Notes: generated by a model from the letters alone, not told the origin. Counted from the stretch's first letter, positions 27,319 through 36,486 are shown. The stretch: DNA of 64,000 nt from Lachnospira multipara ATCC 19207 (GCF_000424105.1 NZ_AUJG01000009.1:31541-95540), one strand, 5' to 3'. Program-made: numbers and translations.

Positions 27319-28368
27319 ATGAAATCATATTTTTCATTTCAATGGCATATAACTGACGAATGTGACCAAAGATGTAAACATTGTTACATATATTCAAGCG
27401 GCGAGCATACTTGTCTGGCATCTATGTGTCAGGAACAGATAGAGAAGACATTTAATAATTGCTTGGATTTTTGTAAAAAATATAATCGCACCCCTTACTT
27501 TTACTTGACTGGTGGAGATCCAATTCTTCATCCTGATTTTTGGAAATTAGTCGAGACTTTTAAAGCTAACGACATTAAATATACAATTCTTGGAAATCCA
27601 TTTCATCTTAATGATGAGGTCTGTCAAAGACTTAAGGAGACAGGTTGTGAGAAATACCAGCTTTCAATCGATGGATTAAGAAAGACTCACGATTGGTTTA
27701 GAAAGCCGGGCTCTTATGATTGCACACTTGAAAAGATTGCTACTATAAATAAGGCAGGAATTAGAAGTGTAATTATGACAACGGTATCAAAGACCAATAT
27801 GAATGAGCTCCCTGAAATTATTGATGAGGTTGTTAAAGCGGGTGCAAATGTATTTGCTTTTGCAAGATATGTTCCATCCGGTGGTGATTTAGATATTAGT
27901 ATGACTGGTAAGGAATATAGAGAACTTCTTGCAGCATGTGATAAGAAGTTTAAGGAATATGAATCAAAAGGATGTAAGACATATTTTAATAAAAAGGACA
28001 ATCTCTGGACGCTTTACGAATATGAAATGGGTGAGTTTAAGATTCCTGATTTCACAAAGCAAGATATGATTTATGGTGGATGCAATTGTGCAAACTGTCA
28101 TATAACTGTGCTTCCAACAGGTGATATCTATGCTTGTAGACGTGTGGCTGATTCTAAGGTTGGTAATGTCTTTGAAGATAGAATTGGTGACCTTTGGGAA
28201 ACAAGTTTTGAGAAGTATCGTGAATTTGATAAGTTTGAAAAATGCAGTCGCTGTAAGTTAAAGGCATGGTGTCGAGGATGTCCTGCAGTGGCAAAGGGAA
28301 CAAATGGAAGTTTTTATTCTTATGATCCTCAATGTTGGCTAGAAGAGGACAGCGAATTGTTAGCATAG
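27319..28368 (+). CDS. Radical SAM/SPASM peptide maturase
   Basis: 349 residues. The radical SAM CxxxCxxC motif is at 15-22 (CDQRCKHC), unusually near the N-terminus, and GGDPILHPDF (near 61) is the SAM-binding glycine motif. The C-terminal SPASM region has CNCANC, then CRR, then CSRCKLKAWCRGCPA and a last QCW, enough for two auxiliary 4Fe-4S clusters. The ATG at 27319 follows GGAGGATTAT. It should install thioether or similar links on the ACGx peptide encoded just upstream. No protease or exporter gene follows directly. Confidence 0.92.
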   Translation: MKSYFSFQWHITDECDQRCKHCYIYSSGEHTCLASMCQEQIEKTFNNCLDFCKKYNRTPYFYLTGGDPILHPDFWKLVETFKANDIKYTILGNPFHLNDEVCQRLKETGCEKYQLSIDGLRKTHDWFRKPGSYDCTLEKIATINKAGIRSVIMTTVSKTNMNELPEIIDEVVKAGANVFAFARYVPSGGDLDISMTGKEYRELLAACDKKFKEYESKGCKTYFNKKDNLWTLYEYEMGEFKIPDFTKQDMIYGGCNCANCHITVLPTGDIYACRRVADSKVGNVFEDRIGDLWETSFEKYREFDKFEKCSRCKLKAWCRGCPAVAKGTNGSFYSYDPQCWLEEDSELLA

Positions 28369-28436
28369 TAAATTGTTAGTATAGCGTATAGTTAGCATAG
28401 CGAATTGTAAGCATAGCGTGTTGTTAGCATAGAAAG
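28352..28436 (+). repeat. Five degenerate 16-bp tandem repeats
   Basis: The unit AATTGTTAGCATAGCG, with variants GTATAG and GTAAGCATAG, is repeated five times, beginning in the last codons and stop of the maturase gene and ending at the ribosome site of the next gene. Each copy carries TAG in several frames. It looks like recent slippage expansion. Confidence 0.75.
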
Positions 28437-28443
28437 GTGATTT

Positions 28444-29406
28444 ATGAAAGAGTACATGAAGGCAGTGATTTTAGATAAGGTTACAGCGGCTTGTGACATT
28501 TTCTTATCTAGAAAGGAAATTCCAGAGGTGAAGCCTGGATGGCTTTTAATTAGGGTTAAAGCTTTTGGAATGAACCATTCAGAGCAGATTTTAAGACTTG
28601 AAGAAATTAAATACGATTATATAAAGAAACCGATTGTTCCTGGTATTGAATGTGTTGGGGAAGTTGTTGATGAATCTAATACCAGATTTAAAAAAGGGCA
28701 AAAGGTAATGGCACTTATGGGTGGTATGGGCCGTTCTTTTGATGGGGCATATGCAGAATATGCCTTATTACCTGAAAAAATCGTATTCTCAATAGATAGT
28801 GATATGAGTTGGGCTGAGCTTGGTGCAATTCCAGAGACTTATTTTACAGCTTGGGGTTCGCTATTTGAGGCTTTAAATTTGCAAAAGAACGACACACTTT
28901 TAATAAGAGGCGCAAGTTGTGCCCTAGGATATGCAGCAATTCAGCTAGCTAAGGCTCTAGGAAGCAAGGTAATAGCAACAACTCATAAGGAGTCTAAGCT
29001 AGAACTAATTGACGAGGCTGACGAATGCTTAATTGATGACGGTCAATTAACAGGAAAAATAAAGGGAGTTACAAAAGCTTTAGATTTAGTAGGCCCTAAA
29101 AACCTGATAGATACTATGAAAGCAGTAGAAAAGGGAGCTTTCGTATGTCAGACAGGAATCCTTGGCGGAGTTTATGCTTTTAATAATTTTGACCCTATAA
29201 AAGATATCCCAAACGGTGTTTATTTAACTTCGTTTTATTCAAATTATCCGACTCAGAAGCAAATTAACGATATATATACATTTTTAAAAGAACATAAATT
29301 AAGGCCAAAATATAATAAACTTTACAAGTTTTCAGACATAAAATCCGCCATTTTAATGCAAGAATCCGGTCAGGCAAAGGGAAAAATTGTCGTGGAAATG
29401 GATTAA
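28444..29406 (+). CDS. Zinc-type alcohol dehydrogenase/quinone oxidoreductase-like protein (MDR)
   Basis: 320 residues of the medium-chain dehydrogenase/reductase family. N-terminal GroES-like fold with GMNHSEQILR and GIECVGEVV; NAD(P)-binding part with LLIRGASCALGYAAIQLAKALGSKVIATT near 155-183. No structural zinc Cys cluster is seen, so a quinone oxidoreductase-type enzyme (NADPH reduction of quinones or enones) is more likely than an alcohol dehydrogenase. AAAGGTG lies before the ATG. The tandem repeats link it to the maturase gene; a shared transcript is possible. Confidence 0.85.
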   Translation: MKEYMKAVILDKVTAACDIFLSRKEIPEVKPGWLLIRVKAFGMNHSEQILRLEEIKYDYIKKPIVPGIECVGEVVDESNTRFKKGQKVMALMGGMGRSFDGAYAEYALLPEKIVFSIDSDMSWAELGAIPETYFTAWGSLFEALNLQKNDTLLIRGASCALGYAAIQLAKALGSKVIATTHKESKLELIDEADECLIDDGQLTGKIKGVTKALDLVGPKNLIDTMKAVEKGAFVCQTGILGGVYAFNNFDPIKDIPNGVYLTSFYSNYPTQKQINDIYTFLKEHKLRPKYNKLYKFSDIKSAILMQESGQAKGKIVVEMD

Positions 29407-29412
29407 TTTAAA

Positions 29413-29427
29413 ATGAACTGAGTTCAA
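29413..29427. promoter_or_regulatory. Outlying ParB-site-like palindrome
   Basis: ATGAACTGAGTTCAA, one end base off the motif found upstream of parA 5 kb away, in the gap between two oxidoreductase genes. Confidence 0.65.
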
Positions 29428-29522
29428 TTGCATTTTTATGAACTGATAAAATTTATTCTTTACAATTGTATTATCTCCTAATTTTTTATATTATATAGTT
29501 ATAGTATAAGGAGGTATATGCG

Positions 29523-31478
29523 ATGTACGAAAAACTTTTTACAGAGCATAATATCGGCCCCGTGACAGCAAAAAATAGAATAGTTTTTGAGCCAATGGGC
29601 AATTATTATGCAGAGCTTGACGGTAGCGTGTCAAAACGTGACATTGCTTTTTACGCTGAGAGGGCAAAGGGCGGATGCGGTATCGTAATGACAGAAGTAG
29701 CTTCTGTTAACAGTAAGACTGGACGTGGTAATCTTCGTAACATTTGTACAGACGACGATAAATTCATACCTGGCTACAAGGAAATGGCAGATGAGGTTCA
29801 CAAATATGGATCGCTGCTTTTTGTTGAATTGTACCACCCGGGATGTCAGGGAATTGCTCCAATTAACGGCGGTTCCATGGCTTCACCAAGTGGTCAGGAA
29901 AGCAATTTGATTCATATGCCCACCCACGAAATGACAGTGGAGGAGATTAAGGCCACAGTTAAGGATTTTGTGGACGGTGCTGTGAGAATGAAGAAAGCAG
30001 ACGTTGACGGTGTTGTTCTTCATGCAGCACACGGTTATTTATTGTGTGAATTTATCTCGACCTATACAAATCACCGTACAGACGAGTACGGCGGTAGCAT
30101 TGAAAACAGAGTGCGCATCATTAAGGAAATTATTGAGGGCATCAGAAAGGAATGCGGCGACTATCCGATAATTATTAGATTTTCAGCAGACGAATATATG
30201 CGTGAAATCGGCATAGAAGGCGGCATGGTTTTAGAGGACGCTGTTGAAATGGCAAAGCTTTTCGAGCAGTACGGCGTGGATGCCATCGACGTTTCTTCCG
30301 GAAATTATGAGACTATGAATTGGGCTTGGGAGCCAACCGGATTTGATGAGGGTTGGAAGATGAAAAATGCGGAAACCATCGCAAAGGCAGTATCTGTCCC
30401 TGTTATTGGCTGTTCCGTTATTAGAACTCCTGAGGGCGCTATGGAATTCTTAGATCGTGGCGTGCAGTTTGTAGGTTCAGCAAGACAGTTCTTCGCAGAC
30501 CCTGATTGGGGTAATAAGGTTAAGGAAGGTCGAGTTTGTGAGATAAGAAAATGTATTTCTTGTCTTAATTGTATGGAAAGCCTTATGGTGGCAAATGAAG
30601 ATAATGGAATCAGAGCACAGTGTACAGTAAATATCGAGGGTGGCGATGAAATCACCTACCTTCCACTTAAGGAAGATGGTGCTGGCAGAAAGGTTCTTAT
30701 CTTAGGCGCTGGTCCTGCGGGTCTTGAGGCGGCAGTAGTTGCGGCACGAAGAGGATTTGCACCGGTTATTGTTGAAAAGGATTCCTGCATTGGTGGTCAG
30801 CTAAATTTAGCAAACAAGCCACCTAAGAAGGAAAAAATTACATGGCTTATTGACTATTATCAGGCAATGCTTGATAAGTACAATATTAAGGTCTGTCTAA
30901 ATACTGAGGCTACATTTGACTTAATAAAATCTGAGAACCCTTACAAGGTAATTAACGCTATTGGCTCTTCGCCTGTGCTACTAGGAGCAATCAAAGGCCT
31001 AGATCAGCCATTTATCATTACACCTCCAGAGGTATTATCAGGAAAATGTAAACTCAGTGGCAAAAATATTTGCGTCGTAGGTTCTGGTATGACCGGTATT
31101 GAGACTGCAGAATTCCTACAGGATCAGGGAAATAATATCGAACTTTACGAGATGGCAGATGACATTGGTCCAGGACTTTTCTTCCAGAATTTAATTGACG
31201 TAATGGGTAGATTAGCACCAGGAGGCTGTAAGTTCTTCCCTAAGCATCAGTTGATTTCAGTTTCAGAGCATGAAGCTAAGTTTAAAAAGACTGACACTGG
31301 TGAAGATGTTACAGCTAAGTTTGATAATATAGTAATTTCTCTTGGAACTAAATCAAATGATTTAGACGAGGAAATTAAGAAGAATTGCCCAGAGGTGATT
31401 TCTGTTGGTGATGCTTCTAAATCAGGTAGAATTAGAGCGGCCCTAGAGGATGGATATAAGGCGGCTATTAGTTTATAG
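29523..31478 (+). CDS. NADH:flavin oxidoreductase / 2,4-dienoyl-CoA reductase family
   Basis: 651 residues. Residues 1-330 form the FMN TIM barrel of the Old Yellow Enzyme family (DGVVLHAAHGYLLCEFIS, NHRTDEYGGSIENR). A Fe-S motif follows (CISCLNCMESL ... CTVN, about 345-370). The C-terminal half is an FAD/NAD(P) Rossmann module (LILGAGPAGLEAAVVAARRG near 394, CVVGSGMTGIETAEFL near 520). This layout fits the Fe-S flavoenzymes that reduce enoates or dienoyl-CoA. Starts behind AAGGAGGTATATGCG. The substrate is unknown. Confidence 0.92.
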   Translation: MYEKLFTEHNIGPVTAKNRIVFEPMGNYYAELDGSVSKRDIAFYAERAKGGCGIVMTEVASVNSKTGRGNLRNICTDDDKFIPGYKEMADEVHKYGSLLFVELYHPGCQGIAPINGGSMASPSGQESNLIHMPTHEMTVEEIKATVKDFVDGAVRMKKADVDGVVLHAAHGYLLCEFISTYTNHRTDEYGGSIENRVRIIKEIIEGIRKECGDYPIIIRFSADEYMREIGIEGGMVLEDAVEMAKLFEQYGVDAIDVSSGNYETMNWAWEPTGFDEGWKMKNAETIAKAVSVPVIGCSVIRTPEGAMEFLDRGVQFVGSARQFFADPDWGNKVKEGRVCEIRKCISCLNCMESLMVANEDNGIRAQCTVNIEGGDEITYLPLKEDGAGRKVLILGAGPAGLEAAVVAARRGFAPVIVEKDSCIGGQLNLANKPPKKEKITWLIDYYQAMLDKYNIKVCLNTEATFDLIKSENPYKVINAIGSSPVLLGAIKGLDQPFIITPPEVLSGKCKLSGKNICVVGSGMTGIETAEFLQDQGNNIELYEMADDIGPGLFFQNLIDVMGRLAPGGCKFFPKHQLISVSEHEAKFKKTDTGEDVTAKFDNIVISLGTKSNDLDEEIKKNCPEVISVGDASKSGRIRAALEDGYKAAISL

Positions 31479-31529
31479 GCTAGCGATATGCTTATAAGCT
31501 AATATTTGTGGGATAAATAAAATATTAAT

Positions 31530-31573
31530 GGGACAAATTTTGAGATGGAGCTTCAAAGTTTGTCCCATTTTTT
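31530..31573 (+). terminator. Terminator of the OYE-family gene
   Basis: GGGACAAATTTTGA pairs with TTCAAAGTTTGTCCC and is followed by ATTTTTT. Confidence 0.92.
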
Positions 31574-31616
31574 ATTGATAAAAAATTATGCTTAATTAAA
31601 TTAAACCAAAAATAAT

Positions 31617-31680
31617 TTGACAAAACCTATCCTCTTATGTTAGATTATTGTCCTGTTAGCACTAGCTAACCAAAGATAGG
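31617..31680 (+). promoter_or_regulatory. Promoter and operator-like palindrome of the iron uptake operon
   Basis: A consensus TTGACA (31617-31622) stands 18 bases before TAGATT (31641-31646), with an extended-10 TG. Just after the expected start of transcription is the palindrome GTTAGCACTAGCTAAC (31655-31670), itself between CCTATC and GATAGG. The placement suits a repressor site. It is not a classic Fur box, though a DtxR/IdeR-type palindrome is possible. Confidence 0.6.
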
Positions 31681-31693
31681 AGGAAAAAACATA

Positions 31694-32737
31694 ATGAGAG
31701 GTAAAATTTTCGCATTATTAATGACTTTAACTATTTTAGCTACAACAGTTATAGGTTGTGGCACTAGTTCAAAGAGTCAAGAAACAACTAATGAAAATCA
31801 GGTAGAGAGTTCATCTACTGAATTCCCAATTACAATAAAGCATGCTTATGGTGAGACAACTATCACAAGTCAGCCTGAAAGAGTTGTAACACTTTCTTGG
31901 GCTAATCAGGATGCTATATTAGCTTTAGGCGTAGTTCCAGTTGGAGTATCTGCAGCAAACTTTGGTATGATGTCAGAGAATAATCTTCACCTTTGGACAG
32001 AAGAAGCTTTTAACAATTTAGGAGAAACAAATCCTAACGTATTTAACGATGAAACAGGTTGGGATTATGAAGCAATTGCTGCAGCGCAGCCAGATATTAT
32101 CGTTGCTTCATATTCAGGTATGACTGAAGAAGAATATAATTTACTTTCTGAAATTGCTCCTGTAATTCCATACCTTGAGACAGCTTGGAAGACTAACTGG
32201 AGAGAACAGACAATTACTAATGCTACAGCAATTGGTAAGAAAGAAGAAGGTGAGGCATTAGTTGAAGAAACAGATGCACTCATTTCAGATAAGTTAGCTA
32301 ACTACCCAGAATTAGAGGGAAAGTCAGCAGCATTCTTCTGGATCTCACAGGATGACATGAGTACATTTTACGCTTACTTACCAGCTGACCCACGTGCTTC
32401 ATACCTAAACGATTTAGGATTTACAACACCAGATAGCATTCTTTCTTTAGCTTCAAGTACAGAGGATTTCTCAGTTACTATTTCTAGAGAAAATGCTGAA
32501 CTTTTAAACGATGTAGACATTATGGTTGTTTATGGTGATGAGGGCTTACTTGAAGCATTAAAGGCAGATCCTTTAATGAGTCAGATTCCAGCAGTAAAGA
32601 ATGACGCAGTTGTATTACTTGATTCAACATCAACACTTGCAGCTGCAACAACACCATCAATCCTTTCAATCCCATATTCGATTGATGAGTATTTATCAGC
32701 ATTAAGTGAGGCAGCAAAGAATATCGATGAAGAATAA
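31694..32737 (+). CDS. Iron-siderophore ABC transporter substrate-binding lipoprotein
   Basis: 347 residues, FecB/FepB family (Peripla_BP_2). Signal peptide with lipobox VIGC, Cys22, then a Ser/Thr/Asn linker. FPITIKHAYGETTI begins the binding domain, with PERVVTLSW and PDIIVAS motifs. It captures a ferric siderophore or haem-like ligand outside the cell and passes it to the two permeases encoded downstream. First gene of a four-gene operon; it ends inside the start of the first permease gene. Confidence 0.93.
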   Translation: MRGKIFALLMTLTILATTVIGCGTSSKSQETTNENQVESSSTEFPITIKHAYGETTITSQPERVVTLSWANQDAILALGVVPVGVSAANFGMMSENNLHLWTEEAFNNLGETNPNVFNDETGWDYEAIAAAQPDIIVASYSGMTEEEYNLLSEIAPVIPYLETAWKTNWREQTITNATAIGKKEEGEALVEETDALISDKLANYPELEGKSAAFFWISQDDMSTFYAYLPADPRASYLNDLGFTTPDSILSLASSTEDFSVTISRENAELLNDVDIMVVYGDEGLLEALKADPLMSQIPAVKNDAVVLLDSTSTLAAATTPSILSIPYSIDEYLSALSEAAKNIDEE

Positions 32738-33725
32738 GAAAATTACATTTGTATTTTTTCTTGGAATATTTATTTTAATGATAGCTGCTTTTGTATCTAT
32801 AAGCTACGGAGCAAAATCCGTAGCTTTTTTAGATGTAGCAAAGGCATTGTTTGGCGGTAAAAGCACAGATTACAATATAAATGTTGTAAAGGCTAGAATT
32901 CCAAGAACAATTTTTGGAATAATTGCAGGAGCGTCCCTTAGTATTTCAGGGGTGCTAATGCAGTCCATTACTAAAAACCCAATAGCAGACCCAAGTATTT
33001 TAGGGGTAAATTCCGGAGCCTCTTTATTTATAGTGGTTGGAATTACATTTTTTAATATCCAATCAAAAATGTCATATATTGGCTTCGCTTTTCTAGGTGC
33101 CATGTTTGCAGCACTTTTAGTTTATAGACTTGCATCTTTTGGATTTGGTGGAGCAACACCTATTAAACTTGCGCTTTCAGGTTCAGCTATTAGTATTGCA
33201 TTATCATCTATTATAAGTATGATTGTAATGCCTAACAGTAACGTCATGACAACTTATAGATTTTGGCAAATTGGAAGTATCGGTGGAACGAGTTATGAGG
33301 ATATTAAACTTATTTTGCCTATTACAATTTTGGCGATTTTTGTTAGCTTGTGTATGTCAAATAGTTTAAATACCCTTTCTCTATCTGAGGAAACAGCTAT
33401 TGCTCTTGGCTTAAATGTAAATCGAACTAAGATAATTGCAGCAATCTGCGGTGTTTTACTTTGTGCTACAACAACAGCCCTTGCGGGGCCAATTAGTTTC
33501 ATTGGTCTTATGGTGCCGCATTTTGTAAGAATGCTAATAGGTTCTAATCATGCTCCACTTATAGCAATTAGCGGTGTATATGGTAGCTCAATTCTACTTT
33601 TCTCAGATGTTTTGGGTAGAATTGTAGGACGTCCCGCAGAACTTGAATCAGGAATAATGACAGCTCTAATTGGAGCACCTGTTTTCATTTTCTTGGTCAG
33701 AAAGGCAAAGGTTTCTAATCTATGA
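32727..33725 (+). CDS. Iron-siderophore ABC permease, FecCD family (first)
   Basis: 332 residues, about nine to ten membrane segments. Family motifs RIPRTIFGIIAGASLSISGVLMQ and GPISFIGLMVPHFVR are present. The ATG at 32727 overlaps the end of the lipoprotein gene by 11 bases; a GTG at 32706 in the same frame has no better site. Translation is coupled. Confidence 0.93.
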   Translation: MKNKKITFVFFLGIFILMIAAFVSISYGAKSVAFLDVAKALFGGKSTDYNINVVKARIPRTIFGIIAGASLSISGVLMQSITKNPIADPSILGVNSGASLFIVVGITFFNIQSKMSYIGFAFLGAMFAALLVYRLASFGFGGATPIKLALSGSAISIALSSIISMIVMPNSNVMTTYRFWQIGSIGGTSYEDIKLILPITILAIFVSLCMSNSLNTLSLSEETAIALGLNVNRTKIIAAICGVLLCATTTALAGPISFIGLMVPHFVRMLIGSNHAPLIAISGVYGSSILLFSDVLGRIVGRPAELESGIMTALIGAPVFIFLVRKAKVSNL

Positions 33726-34714
33726 GAAAGAGTAAGAGAATCTACGTTATTAAATTATGTATATTAGCAGGTCTTGTTTTAGCTTTGGCCTTAATTAGCT
33801 TGTGTTTTGGAACGGTAAATTATTCCCTTGATCAAGTTTTTAAGGTTATATTTAAAATGAGTAAAACAGGGGCCTTTATCATTACCCGCTTAAGACTTCC
33901 TAGAGTTTATGCTGCAATTTTATGTGGTTTGGCATTTGGAATTGCTGGTAATATTTTTCAGACTTTACTTAACAATCCTCTTGCAAGTCCAGATATTATC
34001 GGGGTTTCATCAGGATCAACAGTTGCAGCGGTGTACTGTATTTTATTTTTAAGATTAAATAGAAATCTAGTATCCTTTATTTCTGTAATTGCAGGAATTG
34101 TGGTAGCTTTGGTTATCTATAAAATTTCATACAGAGACAAATTTTCAACAAATCGTTTAATCCTTGTAGGAATCGGCTTTCAGGCCTTCTTTAGTGCTTT
34201 GACAAATTGGATGATTATGAAGGCGGCAGAATATGATGTTCCAACAGCTATGAGATGGTTAAATGGTAATTTAAACGGCATAGTTACTGAATCTTTACCT
34301 ATGCTTTTTATAGTTGTTATAGTTTGCGGTTTAACAGTTATTGGCTTTAGACATAGCCTTCAATCTATAGCATTAGGTGAGCAAATCGCAGTTGTTCACG
34401 GTGTTAGGGTAAATCGCGTTAGAGCACTTTTAATTATATGTGCGGTTATGCTTATTGCCTTTGCAACAGCAATTGCAGGCCCTATTGCTTCGATTGCATT
34501 TTTGTCGGGGCCTATTGCAGCAAGAATTTGCGGAAGAAATCAATCCAATATATTATCGTCAGGTTTAGTTGGGGCAATTCTTGTTCTAGCTGGTGATTTT
34601 GTAGGTGAAAACTTATTGGCAACAAGATATCCAGTTGGCGTAGTTACAGGAATTTTAGGAGCTCCATACTTGATTTATCTCTTAATTTATCAGCACAGGA
34701 AAGGAAAGGCATAA
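33722..34714 (+). CDS. Iron-siderophore ABC permease, FecCD family (second)
   Basis: 330 residues, partner of the previous permease. It has RLRLPRVYAAILCGLAFGIAGNIFQTLLNNPLA-type sequence near 60-90 and the cytoplasmic coupling region GPIASIAFLSGPIAAR. ATGA overlap with the first permease gene. The two permeases form the heterodimeric channel. Confidence 0.93.
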   Translation: MRKSKRIYVIKLCILAGLVLALALISLCFGTVNYSLDQVFKVIFKMSKTGAFIITRLRLPRVYAAILCGLAFGIAGNIFQTLLNNPLASPDIIGVSSGSTVAAVYCILFLRLNRNLVSFISVIAGIVVALVIYKISYRDKFSTNRLILVGIGFQAFFSALTNWMIMKAAEYDVPTAMRWLNGNLNGIVTESLPMLFIVVIVCGLTVIGFRHSLQSIALGEQIAVVHGVRVNRVRALLIICAVMLIAFATAIAGPIASIAFLSGPIAARICGRNQSNILSSGLVGAILVLAGDFVGENLLATRYPVGVVTGILGAPYLIYLLIYQHRKGKA

Positions 34715-35520
34715 TGAAGAAACACACACTTTTAGCTAACAATATTTGTGTAGGTTATGGTAATGAAAATATATTAAAATCCGTAAATCTACACATTCCT
34801 GAAAATAAAATAAGCGTTATTTTGGGCTCCAATGGAAGTGGTAAATCTACCCTTTTAAAAACATTCGCAAGATTATTATTACCAAGCCAAGGTGAAATTT
34901 TACTTGATGATAAGTCTTTGCTTTGCATAAAATCTAAAGAAATCGCTAAAACTATTGGCTTACTTCCACAGACTTTAATTGCTCCAGAGGGGATAAAGGT
35001 GGAAGAATTAGTATCAAGAGGTCGTTTTCCTTATAGAAATTTCATGTCGCCTTTAAAGTGTGAAGATTACAGAGCCATAGAAGAGGCAATGGAAGCAATG
35101 AAAATCAAGGACTTGGCGGAGAGAAGCATTGATGAATTATCTGGTGGTCAGCGTCAGAGAGTATTTATAGCTATGGCATTAGCGCAGGAAACTGATATTT
35201 TATTTTTAGATGAACCAACCACATACCTTGATATTGCTTATCAGATAGAGATTTTAGATCTTTTAAAGGAGCTTAACATGACTAAGAAAACCACAATAGT
35301 CATGGTTTTACACGATATTAATCTCTCTTCAAAATACGCAGATTATATCTTTGCAATGAAAAATGGAAAGCTTCTTACAGAAGGCACACCAACTAATATT
35401 GTGGTGCCAGAGACCATTAAGGAAATCTATGGAATCGATAGTGTTGTTATTCAGGATCCGATTTCTGCAAGTCCTATCGTAGTTCCAATAAGTTCGCATG
35501 ATTATAACTTTGAGAAATAA
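34714..35520 (+). CDS. Iron-siderophore ABC transporter ATPase
   Basis: 268 residues, FepC/FhuC family. Walker A GSNGSGKST near 39, Q-loop LLPQT, signature LSGGQRQR near 142, Walker B ILFLDEPTT, and H-loop VLHDINL. TAATG overlap with the second permease. It powers import. A terminator follows. Confidence 0.95.
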   Translation: MKKHTLLANNICVGYGNENILKSVNLHIPENKISVILGSNGSGKSTLLKTFARLLLPSQGEILLDDKSLLCIKSKEIAKTIGLLPQTLIAPEGIKVEELVSRGRFPYRNFMSPLKCEDYRAIEEAMEAMKIKDLAERSIDELSGGQRQRVFIAMALAQETDILFLDEPTTYLDIAYQIEILDLLKELNMTKKTTIVMVLHDINLSSKYADYIFAMKNGKLLTEGTPTNIVVPETIKEIYGIDSVVIQDPISASPIVVPISSHDYNFEK

Positions 35521-35524
35521 TATC

Positions 35525-35566
35525 AAAAAGAAGGGGTTAAATGATGATTTAACCTCTTCTTTTTTA
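35525..35566 (+). terminator. Terminator of the iron uptake operon
   Basis: AAAAAGAAG-GGTTAAAT, a GATG loop, ATTTAACC-CTTCTTTTTT. Near-perfect and symmetrical, so it may also end the convergent msrA transcript. Confidence 0.92.
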
Positions 35567-35604
35567 CTAATGTTTATTTGAATTGTTTATATACATTTTT
35601 GTTA

Positions 35605-36486
35605 TTAATTAAGTGCCTTAATCTTGTCAATCTCAACTCTAGTAATGTGGCAGTAACCATTAGGGTTCTTTAGTAAATAGTCCTGATGATACTCTTCTGC
35701 CTCATAGAAGCAATCAAGTGGCTTTGTTTCTACGTGGAATTCAGAGTATTTCTTTTCTTCCTCTTTTATATAAGAAGAAACTGCCATTTTTATCGCTTCA
35801 TCTTTGTAGTAAATTCCAAGTAAATATTGCTCGCCTATGTCCCCACCTTGTCCATCTGACTGTGTTGGGTCAACGCAGATAAAATAGGCTTTTAGGATAG
35901 TTTCTGTGTTTGTTAGTTCAGGCTTATAAGTTACACGAATGCATTCTCTAAAACCAGTTTCGTGTCTACAAACTTCTTCATAGCTTGGATTTTTAATGTG
36001 GCCGTTGGCATAGCCGACTTTAGTTTCAGTAACTCCCTTTAATTCTTTGAAAGCTCTTTCCATGCCCCAGAAACAACCGCCGGCTAGGTAAATCACCTTT
36101 TGACCTTCTGGTGCTTTGTAATTGTCATCTAATCTAGTTTCGTAAATTCTGTGTTCGTAGTATAGATTATCTTCGTCTTTTGAAATTGGTTCAAAGCCGT
36201 TGTGTTCAAGACAATGAATAGCCATTTCGTTTGACTTAGCCACGATGGCATGAACTATTGGTTCGTGTAAAACCTCATGGATGTGTGGCATTAAAAGAAA
36301 TAGGGCATTGCTAGCATAGTGATTGCCACGTTTATCTTCTTCAATTTCGAAATAAATCTCGGACTTCTCGTTAAATTTTACAAGTCCGACTGTCTGCGAA
36401 TTTTTAGTAATTGCAAATGTGTTCTTAGGGCTGTTTTCATCAAGCCCAATCTCAATAATTTCGTTTTGTAAAATTGTCATTTTCAT
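35605..36486 (-). CDS. msrA: Fusion of a GNAT acetyltransferase-like domain and peptide methionine sulfoxide reductase A
   Basis: 293 residues. Residues 125-293 are a complete MsrA with GGCFWGMER (catalytic Cys138), YANGHIKNPSYEEVC and GDIGEQYLLGIYY. Residues 1-115 look like a GNAT acetyltransferase (RGNHYASNALFLLMPHI and SNEMAIHCLEHNGFE, typical of RimJ/RimL-like enzymes). MsrA reduces methionine-S-sulfoxide in proteins. The fusion partner may be a target-binding or independent enzyme domain. No MsrB domain or gene is next to it. AAAGGA precedes the ATG. Confidence 0.92.
   Translation of the reverse strand: MKMTILQNEIIEIGLDENSPKNTFAITKNSQTVGLVKFNEKSEIYFEIEEDKRGNHYASNALFLLMPHIHEVLHEPIVHAIVAKSNEMAIHCLEHNGFEPISKDEDNLYYEHRIYETRLDDNYKAPEGQKVIYLAGGCFWGMERAFKELKGVTETKVGYANGHIKNPSYEEVCRHETGFRECIRVTYKPELTNTETILKAYFICVDPTQSDGQGGDIGEQYLLGIYYKDEAIKMAVSSYIKEEEKKYSEFHVETKPLDCFYEAEEYHQDYLLKNPNGYCHITRVEIDKIKALN

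Noticed and set aside
28352..28436. CRISPR array
   Set aside because: The units are only 16 bases and directly joined with no spacers. No cas genes are in the window.
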